Assembly (NCBI GenBank): GCA_965216845.1
Contig: OZ244200.1
Location: 186,001 to 250,000 of the forward strand
DNA: 64,000 bases
From: Panacagrimonas sp965216845
GTDB taxonomy: Bacteria > Pseudomonadota > Gammaproteobacteria > Nevskiales > Nevskiaceae
Direction: 5' to 3'
Part shown: one piece after another, positions 30,072-38,890 of the stretch
How the letters are laid out: every line of letters starts with the position of its first letter
How positions within the stretch are numbered: position 1 is the first letter of the stretch
Made by a program: the position numbers and the translations under genes
The notes under the pieces: generated by a model
Told to the model about the DNA's origin: nothing
What the model saw: the letters and a program-made list of their open reading frames with translations, nothing else
The model's database searches: none

Positions 30072-30099
30072 ATTCTACGGAGACACGGAAGGGTGTCAA
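30072..30099 (-). promoter_or_regulatory. rRNA operon promoter
   Basis: On the minus strand a perfect -35 TTGACA (30094-30099) is separated by 16 bases from a -10 TAGAAT (30072-30077). The discriminator after it is GC-rich, as in stringently controlled rRNA promoters. A/T-rich DNA lies upstream around 30120-30160 and may serve as an UP element. Confidence 0.85.
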
Positions 30100-30332
30100 C
30101 ACTGCGTGGTTACTTAGGTGTTAATTCATTGATATATAAGTGTTTTTAGTTTTTCTGGCTGACGCCGAAACACCGCTCCAGCGCGCAAAATCGTCATATT
30201 TTGGTCATATTTCGACCAATTCGAGCTGACGGCGGGCAAAAAATCAGGATTCGACCCTTCTGATTCGTCAAAATCCTGCAGTCGGCACGATAAGCTTGGA
30301 CCTGTTCCCACAAAACCAGATGACTCACGCTC
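30100..30332. other. gap between the rrn promoter and pyk
   Basis: No gene is seen in these 233 bases. They hold the A/T-rich region upstream of the rrn promoter and must hold the pyk promoter. The inverted repeat TTGGTC-N7-GACCAA (30201-30219) is a possible operator for pyk; I see no strong -35/-10 pair for it. Confidence 0.5.
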
Positions 30333-31763
30333 ATGCGCCGGACAAAGATTCTCGCAACCCTGGGGCCGGCCACGGATGATCCGGAAGTGCTGGTACGAAT
30401 GCTGGCGATGGGCGTGGACGTCGTACGGCTGAACTTTTCCCACGGCGAGCCGCAGGACCATATCCGTCGCGCCAAGGCGGTAAAGATGGCGGCGGCGTCG
30501 ATGGGTCGCGACATCGGCATCCTGTGCGACTTGCAGGGCCCCAAGATTCGGATTGAATGCTTCGGCAACGGCGCCGTGGACCTTGTAGAGGGTCAGGACT
30601 TTGTTCTGGACACGGGCATGGACGGCCAGGCCGGCACCATCGAGGCGGTGGCCTGCTCCTACCAATCCCTGGCCGAAGATGTTCGTGCCGGCGATGTCCT
30701 GTTGTTGAACGACGGCGCCATCTCGCTGACGGTCGAAAGCGTTGCAGCCGGTCGCGTCCACACCAAGGTGTTGATCGGTGGCCGGCTGAGCAACCGCAAA
30801 GGCATCAACAAGCAGGGCGGTGGATTGTCGGCGGCAGCGCTGACCGACAAGGACCGGCGGGATTTGCGGCACGCGGTGGCACTGGGTGCTGACTTCATTG
30901 CGGTGTCCTTTCCCCGCTCGGCGCAGGATATGCATGAAGCCCGAGACCTGGTGCACGCCGCCGGCGGTGAGGCGCGTCTGGTGGCGAAAATCGAACGCGC
31001 CGAAGCTTTGGCTGACCTGGATGCCCTGGCCGACGCCAGTGACGCCTTGATGGTGGCGCGTGGCGATCTGGGCGTGGAGATCGGCGACGCTGAGCTGCCC
31101 GCCTGGCAAAAACGCATCATCGCCATCGCGCGCGAGAAAAACCGCATCGCCATCACCGCCACACAGATGATGGAGTCGATGATCCAGAACCCCATCCCCA
31201 CCCGTGCCGAGGTGCTGGACGTCGCCAACGCGGTCATCGACGGCACCGACGCGGTGATGCTTTCCGCCGAAACCGCTGCCGGCCAACACCCGGTGAAAGT
31301 GGTGGAGGCCATGAAACGGGTGTGCATTGGCGCCGAGTCCGGCATGGACATCAGCAAGCCGCGTTCGGCACAGGGTTTCGACACCCACTTTCACCGGACC
31401 GACGAAGCCATCGCCATGGCCACCACCTGGACCGCAGCCAACATGCACGCCAAGGCCATCGTTTCGCTGACCGACTCCGGTTCCACCGCCTTGATGATGT
31501 CGCGCACCGAAACCGGCATTCCCATCTATGCACTGACGCCGCACGATCGCACGCGGCGCTACATGAGCCTGTGCCGCGGTGTGCATCCCATCGCCTTTGT
31601 GCCCACGGACCTGGATACCATCAAGCCGGTTGGCGAGGCGGTACGTTGTGTGCGTGATCGCGGGCTGGTTTCGGCCGGTGATCGGGTACTGGTCACCAAA
31701 GGCGACTTCACTGGACCCGGCGGCACCAATGCGATGAAAATCGTCACTGTCGAATCCGGCTGA
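30333..31763 (+). CDS. pyk: pyruvate kinase
   Basis: The 476-residue enzyme has the N-terminal KILATLGPATDD and RLNFSHG motifs, the active-site segment MVARGDLGVEIG, the signature ATQMMESM and GTDAVMLSAETAAGQHP, and a C-terminal allosteric domain. It makes pyruvate and ATP from phosphoenolpyruvate in glycolysis. It is followed after 25 bases by a glycerophosphodiesterase gene. Confidence 0.95.
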   Translation: MRRTKILATLGPATDDPEVLVRMLAMGVDVVRLNFSHGEPQDHIRRAKAVKMAAASMGRDIGILCDLQGPKIRIECFGNGAVDLVEGQDFVLDTGMDGQAGTIEAVACSYQSLAEDVRAGDVLLLNDGAISLTVESVAAGRVHTKVLIGGRLSNRKGINKQGGGLSAAALTDKDRRDLRHAVALGADFIAVSFPRSAQDMHEARDLVHAAGGEARLVAKIERAEALADLDALADASDALMVARGDLGVEIGDAELPAWQKRIIAIAREKNRIAITATQMMESMIQNPIPTRAEVLDVANAVIDGTDAVMLSAETAAGQHPVKVVEAMKRVCIGAESGMDISKPRSAQGFDTHFHRTDEAIAMATTWTAANMHAKAIVSLTDSGSTALMMSRTETGIPIYALTPHDRTRRYMSLCRGVHPIAFVPTDLDTIKPVGEAVRCVRDRGLVSAGDRVLVTKGDFTGPGGTNAMKIVTVESG

Positions 31764-31788
31764 TCCGTGCTTCTGCGAGGAGGCTTTG

Positions 31789-32523
31789 ATGAGCACCGAG
31801 CGCAGTTTCCTATCTATTGGTCACCGTGGCGCACGCGGACACGCGCCGGAAAACACCTTGCTGGCGGTGGAAACCGGCATTCGCCTGGGCGCGGACTGGA
31901 TCGAGATCGATGTCCAGCAACACGGCGAGGAACTGCTGGTGTTTCACGACCTGCGGCTGGAACGCTGCACCAACGGCCAGGGACGCCTGACCGATGTACC
32001 TTTGGACAAGCTGCGGCGGCTGGACGCCGGACAAGGTCAGTCGATTCCCTTTTTGTGGGAAGTGCTGGACCTGATCGAAGCCCGTGTGCCGGTGAACATC
32101 GAAATCAAATCCGGCCGTGGCACGGCGGCGCTGCTGGTCGAAACCATTCGCAATTACCTGTCTGAGCAATGGACGGCCGAGCAGTTCCTGGTTTCCTCGT
32201 TTCATCACCCCGAGCTGTACGAGCTCAAACAGATGGCGCCGGAGATACCCGTTGGCGCGCTGATTTGCGGCGTGCCGCTGGATTGGGCCGCCTGTGCCAC
32301 GGAGCTGGGCGCCGAATCGCTCAACATCTCGGCCGAGTTCGTGGACGAACGACTGATTGACGATGCCCACCAACGCGGCCTGAAAGTGTTCGCCTACACC
32401 GTCAACGAAACAGAAGACATGCAAGGCCTGTGCGCCATGGGGCTGGACGGCGTGTTCAGTGACTACCCGGATCGCGTGCTTGCATTGAGATCGCTCAAAG
32501 TCGGCAACAAGGCGCGGGTTTAG
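31789..32523 (+). CDS. ugpQ: glycerophosphodiester phosphodiesterase, cytosolic (UgpQ-like)
   Basis: This 244-residue TIM-barrel protein shows the GDPD catalytic pattern GHRGARGHAPENTL, then the metal ligands in WIEIDVQQ and the second histidine in LLVFHDLRL. It hydrolyses glycerophosphodiesters to glycerol-3-phosphate and an alcohol. No signal peptide is present. ATG 31789 follows GAGGAGG; a TTG just before is unlikely. Confidence 0.9.
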   Translation: MSTERSFLSIGHRGARGHAPENTLLAVETGIRLGADWIEIDVQQHGEELLVFHDLRLERCTNGQGRLTDVPLDKLRRLDAGQGQSIPFLWEVLDLIEARVPVNIEIKSGRGTAALLVETIRNYLSEQWTAEQFLVSSFHHPELYELKQMAPEIPVGALICGVPLDWAACATELGAESLNISAEFVDERLIDDAHQRGLKVFAYTVNETEDMQGLCAMGLDGVFSDYPDRVLALRSLKVGNKARV

Positions 32524-32594
32524 AATCAGAGCTGTCCAAAATCTGACACATCCGCTGCATAAGCTGATGGTTCGCAATCCGTCCGGAGCCCTTT

Positions 32595-34661
32595 GTGAAA
32601 GCCCTTGCCACCTCTGAACTGCCGATGTCGGAGCTGTTCATCAACCGCGAGCTTTCCCTGCTCCAATTCAATCGGCGCGTGCTGGAGATGGCCAAGGACG
32701 AAAGCGTTCCCTTGCTGGAGCGGCTCAAGTTCCTGTGCATCTCCAGCTCCAACCTGGACGAGTTCTTCGAAATCCGCGTCGCCGGCCTCAAACAGCTGGC
32801 CGAAGCCCCGGGCGCGTTTCGCAGCGCCGACGGCACCTCCCCGCAGGAGCAATTGCATTCGATCAGTGATCGCGCGCACGCGCTGGTGGAGGAGCAATAC
32901 CGCGTATTCAATGACGTGGTGGTGCCGGCGCTGGCGGAGGAGTCCATCCGTTTCCTGCGGCGTTCGGAGTGGACCCCCGAACAGGACCAATGGCTGCGCA
33001 ACTATTTCTCCAGCGACCTGCTGCCGGTGCTGTCGCCCATCGGGCTGGACCCCGCCCACCCGTTCCCGCGCATTCTCAACAAATCGCTCAATTTCATCAT
33101 CTCACTGTCCGGCAAGGACGCGTTTGGGCGCAATACCGGCCTGGCGGTGGTGCAAGCACCGCGGGCGCTGCCACGCCTGATTCAACTGCCCGCTGACATC
33201 AGCGGCAGTGGGCCGCATGATTTTGTGTTTCTTTCCAGCGTCATCCACGCCTACGCAGACGAGTTGTTCCCCGGCATGGAAGCCAGCGGCTGCTATCAGT
33301 TTCGCGTCACCCGCAATTCGGATCTGTTGGTGGACGAGGAGGAAACCAAGGACCTGCTGGAAGCGCTGGAAGGCGAGCTGTCCAACCGCCAATGGGGCGA
33401 CAGCGTGCGCCTGGAGGTGGCACACAACTGCCCGGAGTCGATGTGGCATTACCTGATGCAGGAAATGCAACTGACGGCAGCCGATGTTTATCAGGTCAAT
33501 GGCCCGGTCAACCTGATGCGCCTGATGACCCTGCCGGATCAGGTGGACCGGCCCGAACTCAAGTATCCACCGCTCACGCCGCGGATCCCACGCGGTTTGT
33601 CGGGCGATCTGTTCGCCGCCATCCGTGAACGCGACCGCCTGCTGCACCACCCTTACGATTCCTTCACGCCGGTGCTCGAGTTCATGCGCCAGGCGGCGCG
33701 CGACCCAAACGTGCTGGCAATCAAACAAACGCTTTATCGAACCGGCTCCAACTCCACGGTGGCCGATGCGTTGGTGGAAGCGGCGCGCAACGGCAAGGAA
33801 GTCACCGTGGTGGTGGAGCTGCGCGCGCGCTTTGACGAAGAAGCCAATATCGACCTGGCCGAACGCCTGCAAGACGTGGGCGCGCACGTGGTTTACGGCG
33901 TAGTCGGCTACAAGACCCACGCCAAGATGTGCCTGGTGGTGCGGCGCGAAGAAGGGCAATTACGCCATTACACCCACCTGGGCACCGGCAATTATCACCC
34001 TAGCACCGCTCGGCTCTACACCGATTACGGCCTGCTGACCGCCAACAAGGAAATCTGCCAGGACGTGCACGCCGTATTCCTGCAGCTCACCAGCCTGGGC
34101 AAGGCCAACAAGCTCAGCGCACTGCTGGAGTCGCCCTTCACCCTGGTGGAGGGCATGCACCAGCGCATCGAGCGAGAGATGGAATTCGCCGCCAGGGGCA
34201 AACCGGCGCGCATCATCGCCAAGATGAACTCGCTGGTGGAGTCCGACATCATTCGCAAGCTGTACGAAGCCTCACAGGCAGGCGTGAAGATCGATCTCAT
34301 CGTGCGCGGCATGTGCTCGCTACGCCCGGGCGTGCCGGGCCTGTCCGAGAACATCCAGGTGCGGTCCATCGTCGGCCGCTTTCTGGAACATCATCGCGCT
34401 TTCTGTTTCCACAACGGCGGACGCAGCGAAGTGTTCCTGTCCAGTGCGGACTGGATGGAACGCAACCTGTTCCGGCGCGTGGAGGTGGCCTTCCCGATCC
34501 GCGACCGCGCCATCCGCAAGCGAATTCTGGATCACATGGAAAGCTTTCTGGCGGACGAAACCAATAGCTGGATTCTTCAGCCCGACGGCAGCTATCAACA
34601 CTTCACGCCGGTGACGGAGGAATCTCCGTCAGCGCAGGTGCAGATGCTGGAGAGAAGTTAG
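32595..34661 (+). CDS. ppk: polyphosphate kinase PPK1
   Basis: The 688-residue protein has the PPK1 domain order: N-terminal helical domain (INRELSLLQFNRRVLEMA), middle domain, and two phospholipase-D-like C-terminal domains with the phosphorylated histidine in YKTHAKMCLV and HLGTGNYHPSTARLY. It builds inorganic polyphosphate from ATP. No ppx exopolyphosphatase is next to it. Its stop overlaps the convergent argH stop by four bases. Confidence 0.95.
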   Translation: MKALATSELPMSELFINRELSLLQFNRRVLEMAKDESVPLLERLKFLCISSSNLDEFFEIRVAGLKQLAEAPGAFRSADGTSPQEQLHSISDRAHALVEEQYRVFNDVVVPALAEESIRFLRRSEWTPEQDQWLRNYFSSDLLPVLSPIGLDPAHPFPRILNKSLNFIISLSGKDAFGRNTGLAVVQAPRALPRLIQLPADISGSGPHDFVFLSSVIHAYADELFPGMEASGCYQFRVTRNSDLLVDEEETKDLLEALEGELSNRQWGDSVRLEVAHNCPESMWHYLMQEMQLTAADVYQVNGPVNLMRLMTLPDQVDRPELKYPPLTPRIPRGLSGDLFAAIRERDRLLHHPYDSFTPVLEFMRQAARDPNVLAIKQTLYRTGSNSTVADALVEAARNGKEVTVVVELRARFDEEANIDLAERLQDVGAHVVYGVVGYKTHAKMCLVVRREEGQLRHYTHLGTGNYHPSTARLYTDYGLLTANKEICQDVHAVFLQLTSLGKANKLSALLESPFTLVEGMHQRIEREMEFAARGKPARIIAKMNSLVESDIIRKLYEASQAGVKIDLIVRGMCSLRPGVPGLSENIQVRSIVGRFLEHHRAFCFHNGGRSEVFLSSADWMERNLFRRVEVAFPIRDRAIRKRILDHMESFLADETNSWILQPDGSYQHFTPVTEESPSAQVQMLERS

Positions 34662-36049
34662 GCGCCCTGTCTGGCCCGTGCAATTGCCGCGCGCACCTGA
34701 TTCGGCGCGGTGCCGCCGAAGTGATCCCGTGCCTTGAGCGAGCCCTCCAGGCTGATGAAGTCGTAGACGTCGGCCTCGATCAGACCGGAAAAACCCTTCA
34801 GCTCCTGCAGCGACAGCTCGGATAAATCCACTTGCTTGCCGCCGGCGTAACGCACCGCGCTGCCGACGGCATGATGCGCGTCCCGAAACGGCAAACCCTT
34901 GCGCACCAGATAGTCCGCCAGATCGGTGGCGGTGGAAAAGCCCCTGGCCGCCGCTTCCCGACACCGTTGCCGATTCAGCTTGATCGCCGGCAGCATCTGC
35001 GCGTACACGCGCAGGCACAGAAACAGTTGATCGGCGCTGTCGAACACCGGCGGCTTGTCTTCCTGATTGTCGCGGTTGTAGGCCAGCGGCTGGCCCTTCA
35101 TCAACACCAACAAGGCGTTGAGATTGCCGATCACGCGACCGCTTTTTCCACGCACCAGCTCCGGCACGTCCGGGTTCTTCTTCTGCGGCATGATGGACGA
35201 GCCGGTACAGAAGCGGTCCGGCAGATCAACAAAGCCGAACATCGGGCTGGCCCACAGAATCAACTCCTCACTCCAGCGCGACAGGTGCACCAGAATCAGG
35301 CTGGCGGCGGCGCAGAATTCGATCATGAAGTCGCGATCCGACACCGAATCCAGCGAGTTTTCCGTGACCCCATCAAAACCCAATTGCTCGGCCACGAATG
35401 CGCGGTCGATGGGGTAAACCGTGCCCGCCAGCGCCGCCGAGCCCAAGGGCAGACGGTTGGCGCGTTTGCGGCAATCCAGCAAGCGCTGCTTGTCGCGAAG
35501 TATCTGCTCGCGCCAGGCCAGCATGTGATGACCGAAACTCACCGGCTGCGCGATCTGCAAATGGGTAAAGCCGGGCATCACCGAATCGGCTTCGGCTTCG
35601 GCCAGGTCCAGCAAGGCCGCATCGATCTGATCGATCACGCCGCTGAGCTCATCGATCACGTCGCGCACGTAGAGGCGCATGTCGGTGGCAACCTGATCAT
35701 TGCGCGAGCGGCCGGTGTGCAGACGCTTGCCGGCATCGCCGATGCGCTCGGTCAGCGCCGCCTCGATATTCATGTGTACGTCTTCCAGCGACGCCTGCCA
35801 CTGGAACGCTCCGGCCTGGATCTGCGCACGAATCTGGTTCAGACCCTCGACGATGGCGTCGGCATCGGACGGCGACAACACACCCACCCTGGCCAGCATG
35901 CGCGCATGCGCCTGACTGCCGCGGATGTCCTGATCGTACAGACGCTGATCAAAACTGACGGACTCGGAAAACTGCTCGACCAGGGCAGAGGTTGCCTCGC
36001 TGAACCGGCCGCCCCAGAGCTTGGACGAATCTTTGCTGTTTGAAGACAT
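34658..36049 (-). CDS. argH: argininosuccinate lyase
   Basis: The 463-residue enzyme starts MSSNSKDSSKLWGGRFSEAT and has the fumarase-superfamily signature TGSSIMPQKKNPDVPE. It releases arginine and fumarate in the last step of arginine synthesis. The open frame continues far upstream but only as the antisense of algZ; ATG 36049 is the family start. Its position beside algZ-algR-hemC is conserved in pseudomonads. Confidence 0.95.
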   Translation of the reverse strand: MSSNSKDSSKLWGGRFSEATSALVEQFSESVSFDQRLYDQDIRGSQAHARMLARVGVLSPSDADAIVEGLNQIRAQIQAGAFQWQASLEDVHMNIEAALTERIGDAGKRLHTGRSRNDQVATDMRLYVRDVIDELSGVIDQIDAALLDLAEAEADSVMPGFTHLQIAQPVSFGHHMLAWREQILRDKQRLLDCRKRANRLPLGSAALAGTVYPIDRAFVAEQLGFDGVTENSLDSVSDRDFMIEFCAAASLILVHLSRWSEELILWASPMFGFVDLPDRFCTGSSIMPQKKNPDVPELVRGKSGRVIGNLNALLVLMKGQPLAYNRDNQEDKPPVFDSADQLFLCLRVYAQMLPAIKLNRQRCREAAARGFSTATDLADYLVRKGLPFRDAHHAVGSAVRYAGGKQVDLSELSLQELKGFSGLIEADVYDFISLEGSLKARDHFGGTAPNQVRAAIARARQGA

Positions 36050-36109
36050 GGGCCAATGGTAAGGCAGCCTTGAAAACGACGGGTTGCGCCCACTGATTAG
36101 AATGCGCGA

Positions 36110-37183
36110 ATGGCTCGTGTCGAACCCGTTGCGCCGGAACCCGAAAAGCTGATCCCGGACTTCTGTTCCGGACCGGCGCTGTTCACCATGGCGGTGGTGA
36201 TGGAGCTGGTCGCCGTCTGTTTTGCGCTGGCCCAGCCCAACAGCCCGAACATGCTGCGCAACTTCGCGCTGCTGTCGCTCTACATGCAGTGGATCGGCCT
36301 TTGCGCCAGCGCCGCGCTGTGCCTGACCCGGCGGCTGTTCAGGCTCGCGCGACCCGGCGTGGTGTTTCTGTTCTGCTGGGGCGTGCTGATTCTGATCGTC
36401 ATGGGGCTGTCCAACCTGGCCTGGATTCTGGGCACGCATCCGCGCTTTGGCATGCTGGCGCCGGGCGAACCACGCGTGTGGTTCGTATTGCGACACACCG
36501 GTATCGCCGCCCTCGTGGCGCTGATGTTGCTGCGCTATTACTGGACACGGCATCAATGGCTGGAACGCGTGCGCACGGAGAGCGAATTCCGCTATCAGGC
36601 GCTCAATGCGCGCATCCGTCCGCACTTCTTCTTCAACGCGCTGAACAGCCTGGCGGCGCTGATCACCATCCGCCCCGCGGATGCCGAACTGATGGTGGAA
36701 GACCTGGCGGACGTGTTCCGTGCCAGCCTGGACCAGCGCGGTCGCATGGTGCCGTTCGTGGATGAGATTGGCGTTTGCAACGCTTATCTGCGCATTGAAA
36801 AAGCGCGCCTGGCGGAAAAGCTCAATGTGCAATGGGACGTGCCCGAGCCGCTTCTGAACTGGCGCGTGCCCATGCTGTTGTTACAGCCGCTGGTTGAAAA
36901 CGCGGTGTATCACGGCATTTCCAAGATGCGCGAAGGCGGCACTTTGCGGGTACACGCCTATTTGGCGCAGGAAACCATGATCGTGGAAGTGGAGAACCCG
37001 ATGCCCGCATCCACCACGCCAAAGAGCAGCGGCAATCAAATCGCACTGGGCAACATTGCGAGCCGACTCAAGCTCATTTACGGTGAGGGTGGACGCTTGG
37101 AGCTTGGCCCGGCCGAGGGGATTTTCCGTGCGCGATTATTCATACCAAAAAACGTGTTGAGCGAAGCTGGAGAGATGTTATGA
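36110..37183 (+). CDS. algZ: AlgZ/FimS-type sensor histidine kinase (LytS family)
   Basis: The 357-residue protein has four to five membrane helices in the first 150 residues and then a His_kinase domain with RIRPHFFFNALNSLAALI, the phosphorylated His being in this segment, and an ATP-binding part without the classical H-box. It pairs with the LytTR response regulator whose gene overlaps it by four bases. In Pseudomonas the pair controls alginate and type IV pili; here the targets are not known. Confidence 0.9.
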   Translation: MARVEPVAPEPEKLIPDFCSGPALFTMAVVMELVAVCFALAQPNSPNMLRNFALLSLYMQWIGLCASAALCLTRRLFRLARPGVVFLFCWGVLILIVMGLSNLAWILGTHPRFGMLAPGEPRVWFVLRHTGIAALVALMLLRYYWTRHQWLERVRTESEFRYQALNARIRPHFFFNALNSLAALITIRPADAELMVEDLADVFRASLDQRGRMVPFVDEIGVCNAYLRIEKARLAEKLNVQWDVPEPLLNWRVPMLLLQPLVENAVYHGISKMREGGTLRVHAYLAQETMIVEVENPMPASTTPKSSGNQIALGNIASRLKLIYGEGGRLELGPAEGIFRARLFIPKNVLSEAGEML

Positions 37184-37923
37184 GAGTGGTGATCGTTGAC
37201 GACGAATCCCTGGCGCGGGAACGACTCAAGCGCTTGCTACAGGAATTTCCCGGCTACGAAGTGGTGGGCGAGGCCGCCGACGGCGAAAGCGCGCTGGGGG
37301 TGATCGACAACGAAGAACCGGACCTGGTGCTGCTGGATATCCGCATGGGCGGCGTTGACGGCCTGCACGTGGCTCGCAGCCTTGCCGAATACGACCCGCC
37401 GCCAGCGGTGATTTTCACCACCGCTTATTCGGAACACGCGCTGTCGGCTTTCGACACCAACGCTGCGGCTTACCTGCTCAAACCCATCCGCCTGGAAAAG
37501 CTCAAGGAAGCCCTGCAACGCGCGCGCCGCCCCACCCGTGCACAAAAACCCAAGACCACCGACGACAGCAACGCCAAGCCGGAACGCGAGTTCATCACCG
37601 CCACCAGTCGCGACGGCCTGATCCGGGTGCGCGCCGAAGACATCGTCTACTTTCTGGCGGATCAGAAATACACCACCGTGCATCACCTGCACGGCGAGGT
37701 GCTGATCGAAGAATCACTCAAGACCCTGGAAGATGATTTCGCGCCCTGGTTCCTGCGCGTTCACCGCAAGGCACTGGTCGCCACCCGCTTCATCGCCGGC
37801 CTGGAGCGCGACCGTGACGGCGAGCAACTGCATTGGCTGACCATGAAACACGCCGAAAAACCGCTGCCGGTTTCGCGCCGAAGGCTGGCTGAGGTGCGCC
37901 GTTTCCTGACCGAGCAATCCTGA
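37180..37923 (+). CDS. algR: AlgR-type LytTR response regulator
   Basis: This 247-residue protein has a receiver domain with the phosphoacceptor Asp in LVLLDIRMGGVDGL and a C-terminal LytTR DNA-binding domain (ITATSRDGLIRVRAEDIVYF). It starts inside the last codons of algZ (ATGA), as in Pseudomonas. It is followed by the haem genes after 28 bases. Confidence 0.92.
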   Translation: MRVVIVDDESLARERLKRLLQEFPGYEVVGEAADGESALGVIDNEEPDLVLLDIRMGGVDGLHVARSLAEYDPPPAVIFTTAYSEHALSAFDTNAAAYLLKPIRLEKLKEALQRARRPTRAQKPKTTDDSNAKPEREFITATSRDGLIRVRAEDIVYFLADQKYTTVHHLHGEVLIEESLKTLEDDFAPWFLRVHRKALVATRFIAGLERDRDGEQLHWLTMKHAEKPLPVSRRRLAEVRRFLTEQS

Positions 37924-37951
37924 CCGACATCCGCACCGCCATGTTTGCATC

Positions 37952-38890
37952 GTGACTGCTGGCGCCCACCGCCTGCGCATCGCCACGCGCGAGTCGCCGC
38001 TTGCCTTGTGGCAGGCCGAACACGTGCGCGAGCGTCTGCAAGCCTTGCATCCCGCGCTCGACATCGACCTCGTGCCCATGACCACGCGCGGCGATCAGAT
38101 GCTGCAGACCGCGCTCAACGCCGTCGGCGGCAAGGGTTTGTTCGTCAAGGAACTGGAACAGGCGATGCTGGACGGCCGTGCCGATATTGCCGTGCATTCC
38201 ATGAAGGACATGCCCGCCGAACAACCCGACGGTCTCACGCTTGCGGCCTTCCTGGCCAGCGAAGACCCGCGCGATGCGATGGTCAGCCCGCGTCATTCGA
38301 GTCTGGCGGCCTTGCCGCAGGGCGCGCGCGTTGGCACCTCCAGCCTGCGACGCAGCGCCCAGCTGCGGGCCTTGCGTCCGGATATTGAAATCTTGACGCT
38401 GCGCGGCAATGTCGGCACCCGGCTGCGCAAGCTCGATGAGGGCGAATACGACGCCATATTGCTGGCCTGCGCCGGTCTGCGGCGCTTGCAGCTGGCGGAT
38501 CGCATTCAACAGGCGCTGAGCGTGGAGCAGTTCATCCCTGCCGCCGGGCAGGGCATCATCGGCATTGAATGTCGGCGCGATGATCAGCGCACGCTGAAAA
38601 TCATTGCCGCTTTACATGACCGCGAATCCGCCTGCCGATTGCAGGCCGAACGCGCGCTGACAGCGCGCCTGGGCGGCTCCTGTCAGGTACCGATCGGCGC
38701 GCACGCCCAATGCGCGGCGAATCAGATGCAGCTGAGCGCGGTGGTTGCCCAGCCCGATGGCGGTCGCCAACTGCGCGCCAAAGTATCAGGCGCAAGCAGC
38801 CAGGCCCGGTCGCTTGGCCAGCAACTGGCGCAACGCTTGATCGATGACGGCGCCGCCGAAATTCTGGCACCGCTGGGCGTCAAGCTGTGA
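37952..38890 (+). CDS. hemC: porphobilinogen deaminase
   Basis: The 312-residue enzyme has RIATRESPLALWQAEHV at the start, KELEQAMLDGRADIAVHSMKD in the middle and LGGSCQVPIGAHA with the dipyrromethane-cofactor cysteine near residue 245. It joins four porphobilinogens into hydroxymethylbilane. The start is GTG 37952. It overlaps the hemD fusion gene by four bases (GTGA). Confidence 0.95.
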   Translation: MTAGAHRLRIATRESPLALWQAEHVRERLQALHPALDIDLVPMTTRGDQMLQTALNAVGGKGLFVKELEQAMLDGRADIAVHSMKDMPAEQPDGLTLAAFLASEDPRDAMVSPRHSSLAALPQGARVGTSSLRRSAQLRALRPDIEILTLRGNVGTRLRKLDEGEYDAILLACAGLRRLQLADRIQQALSVEQFIPAAGQGIIGIECRRDDQRTLKIIAALHDRESACRLQAERALTARLGGSCQVPIGAHAQCAANQMQLSAVVAQPDGGRQLRAKVSGASSQARSLGQQLAQRLIDDGAAEILAPLGVKL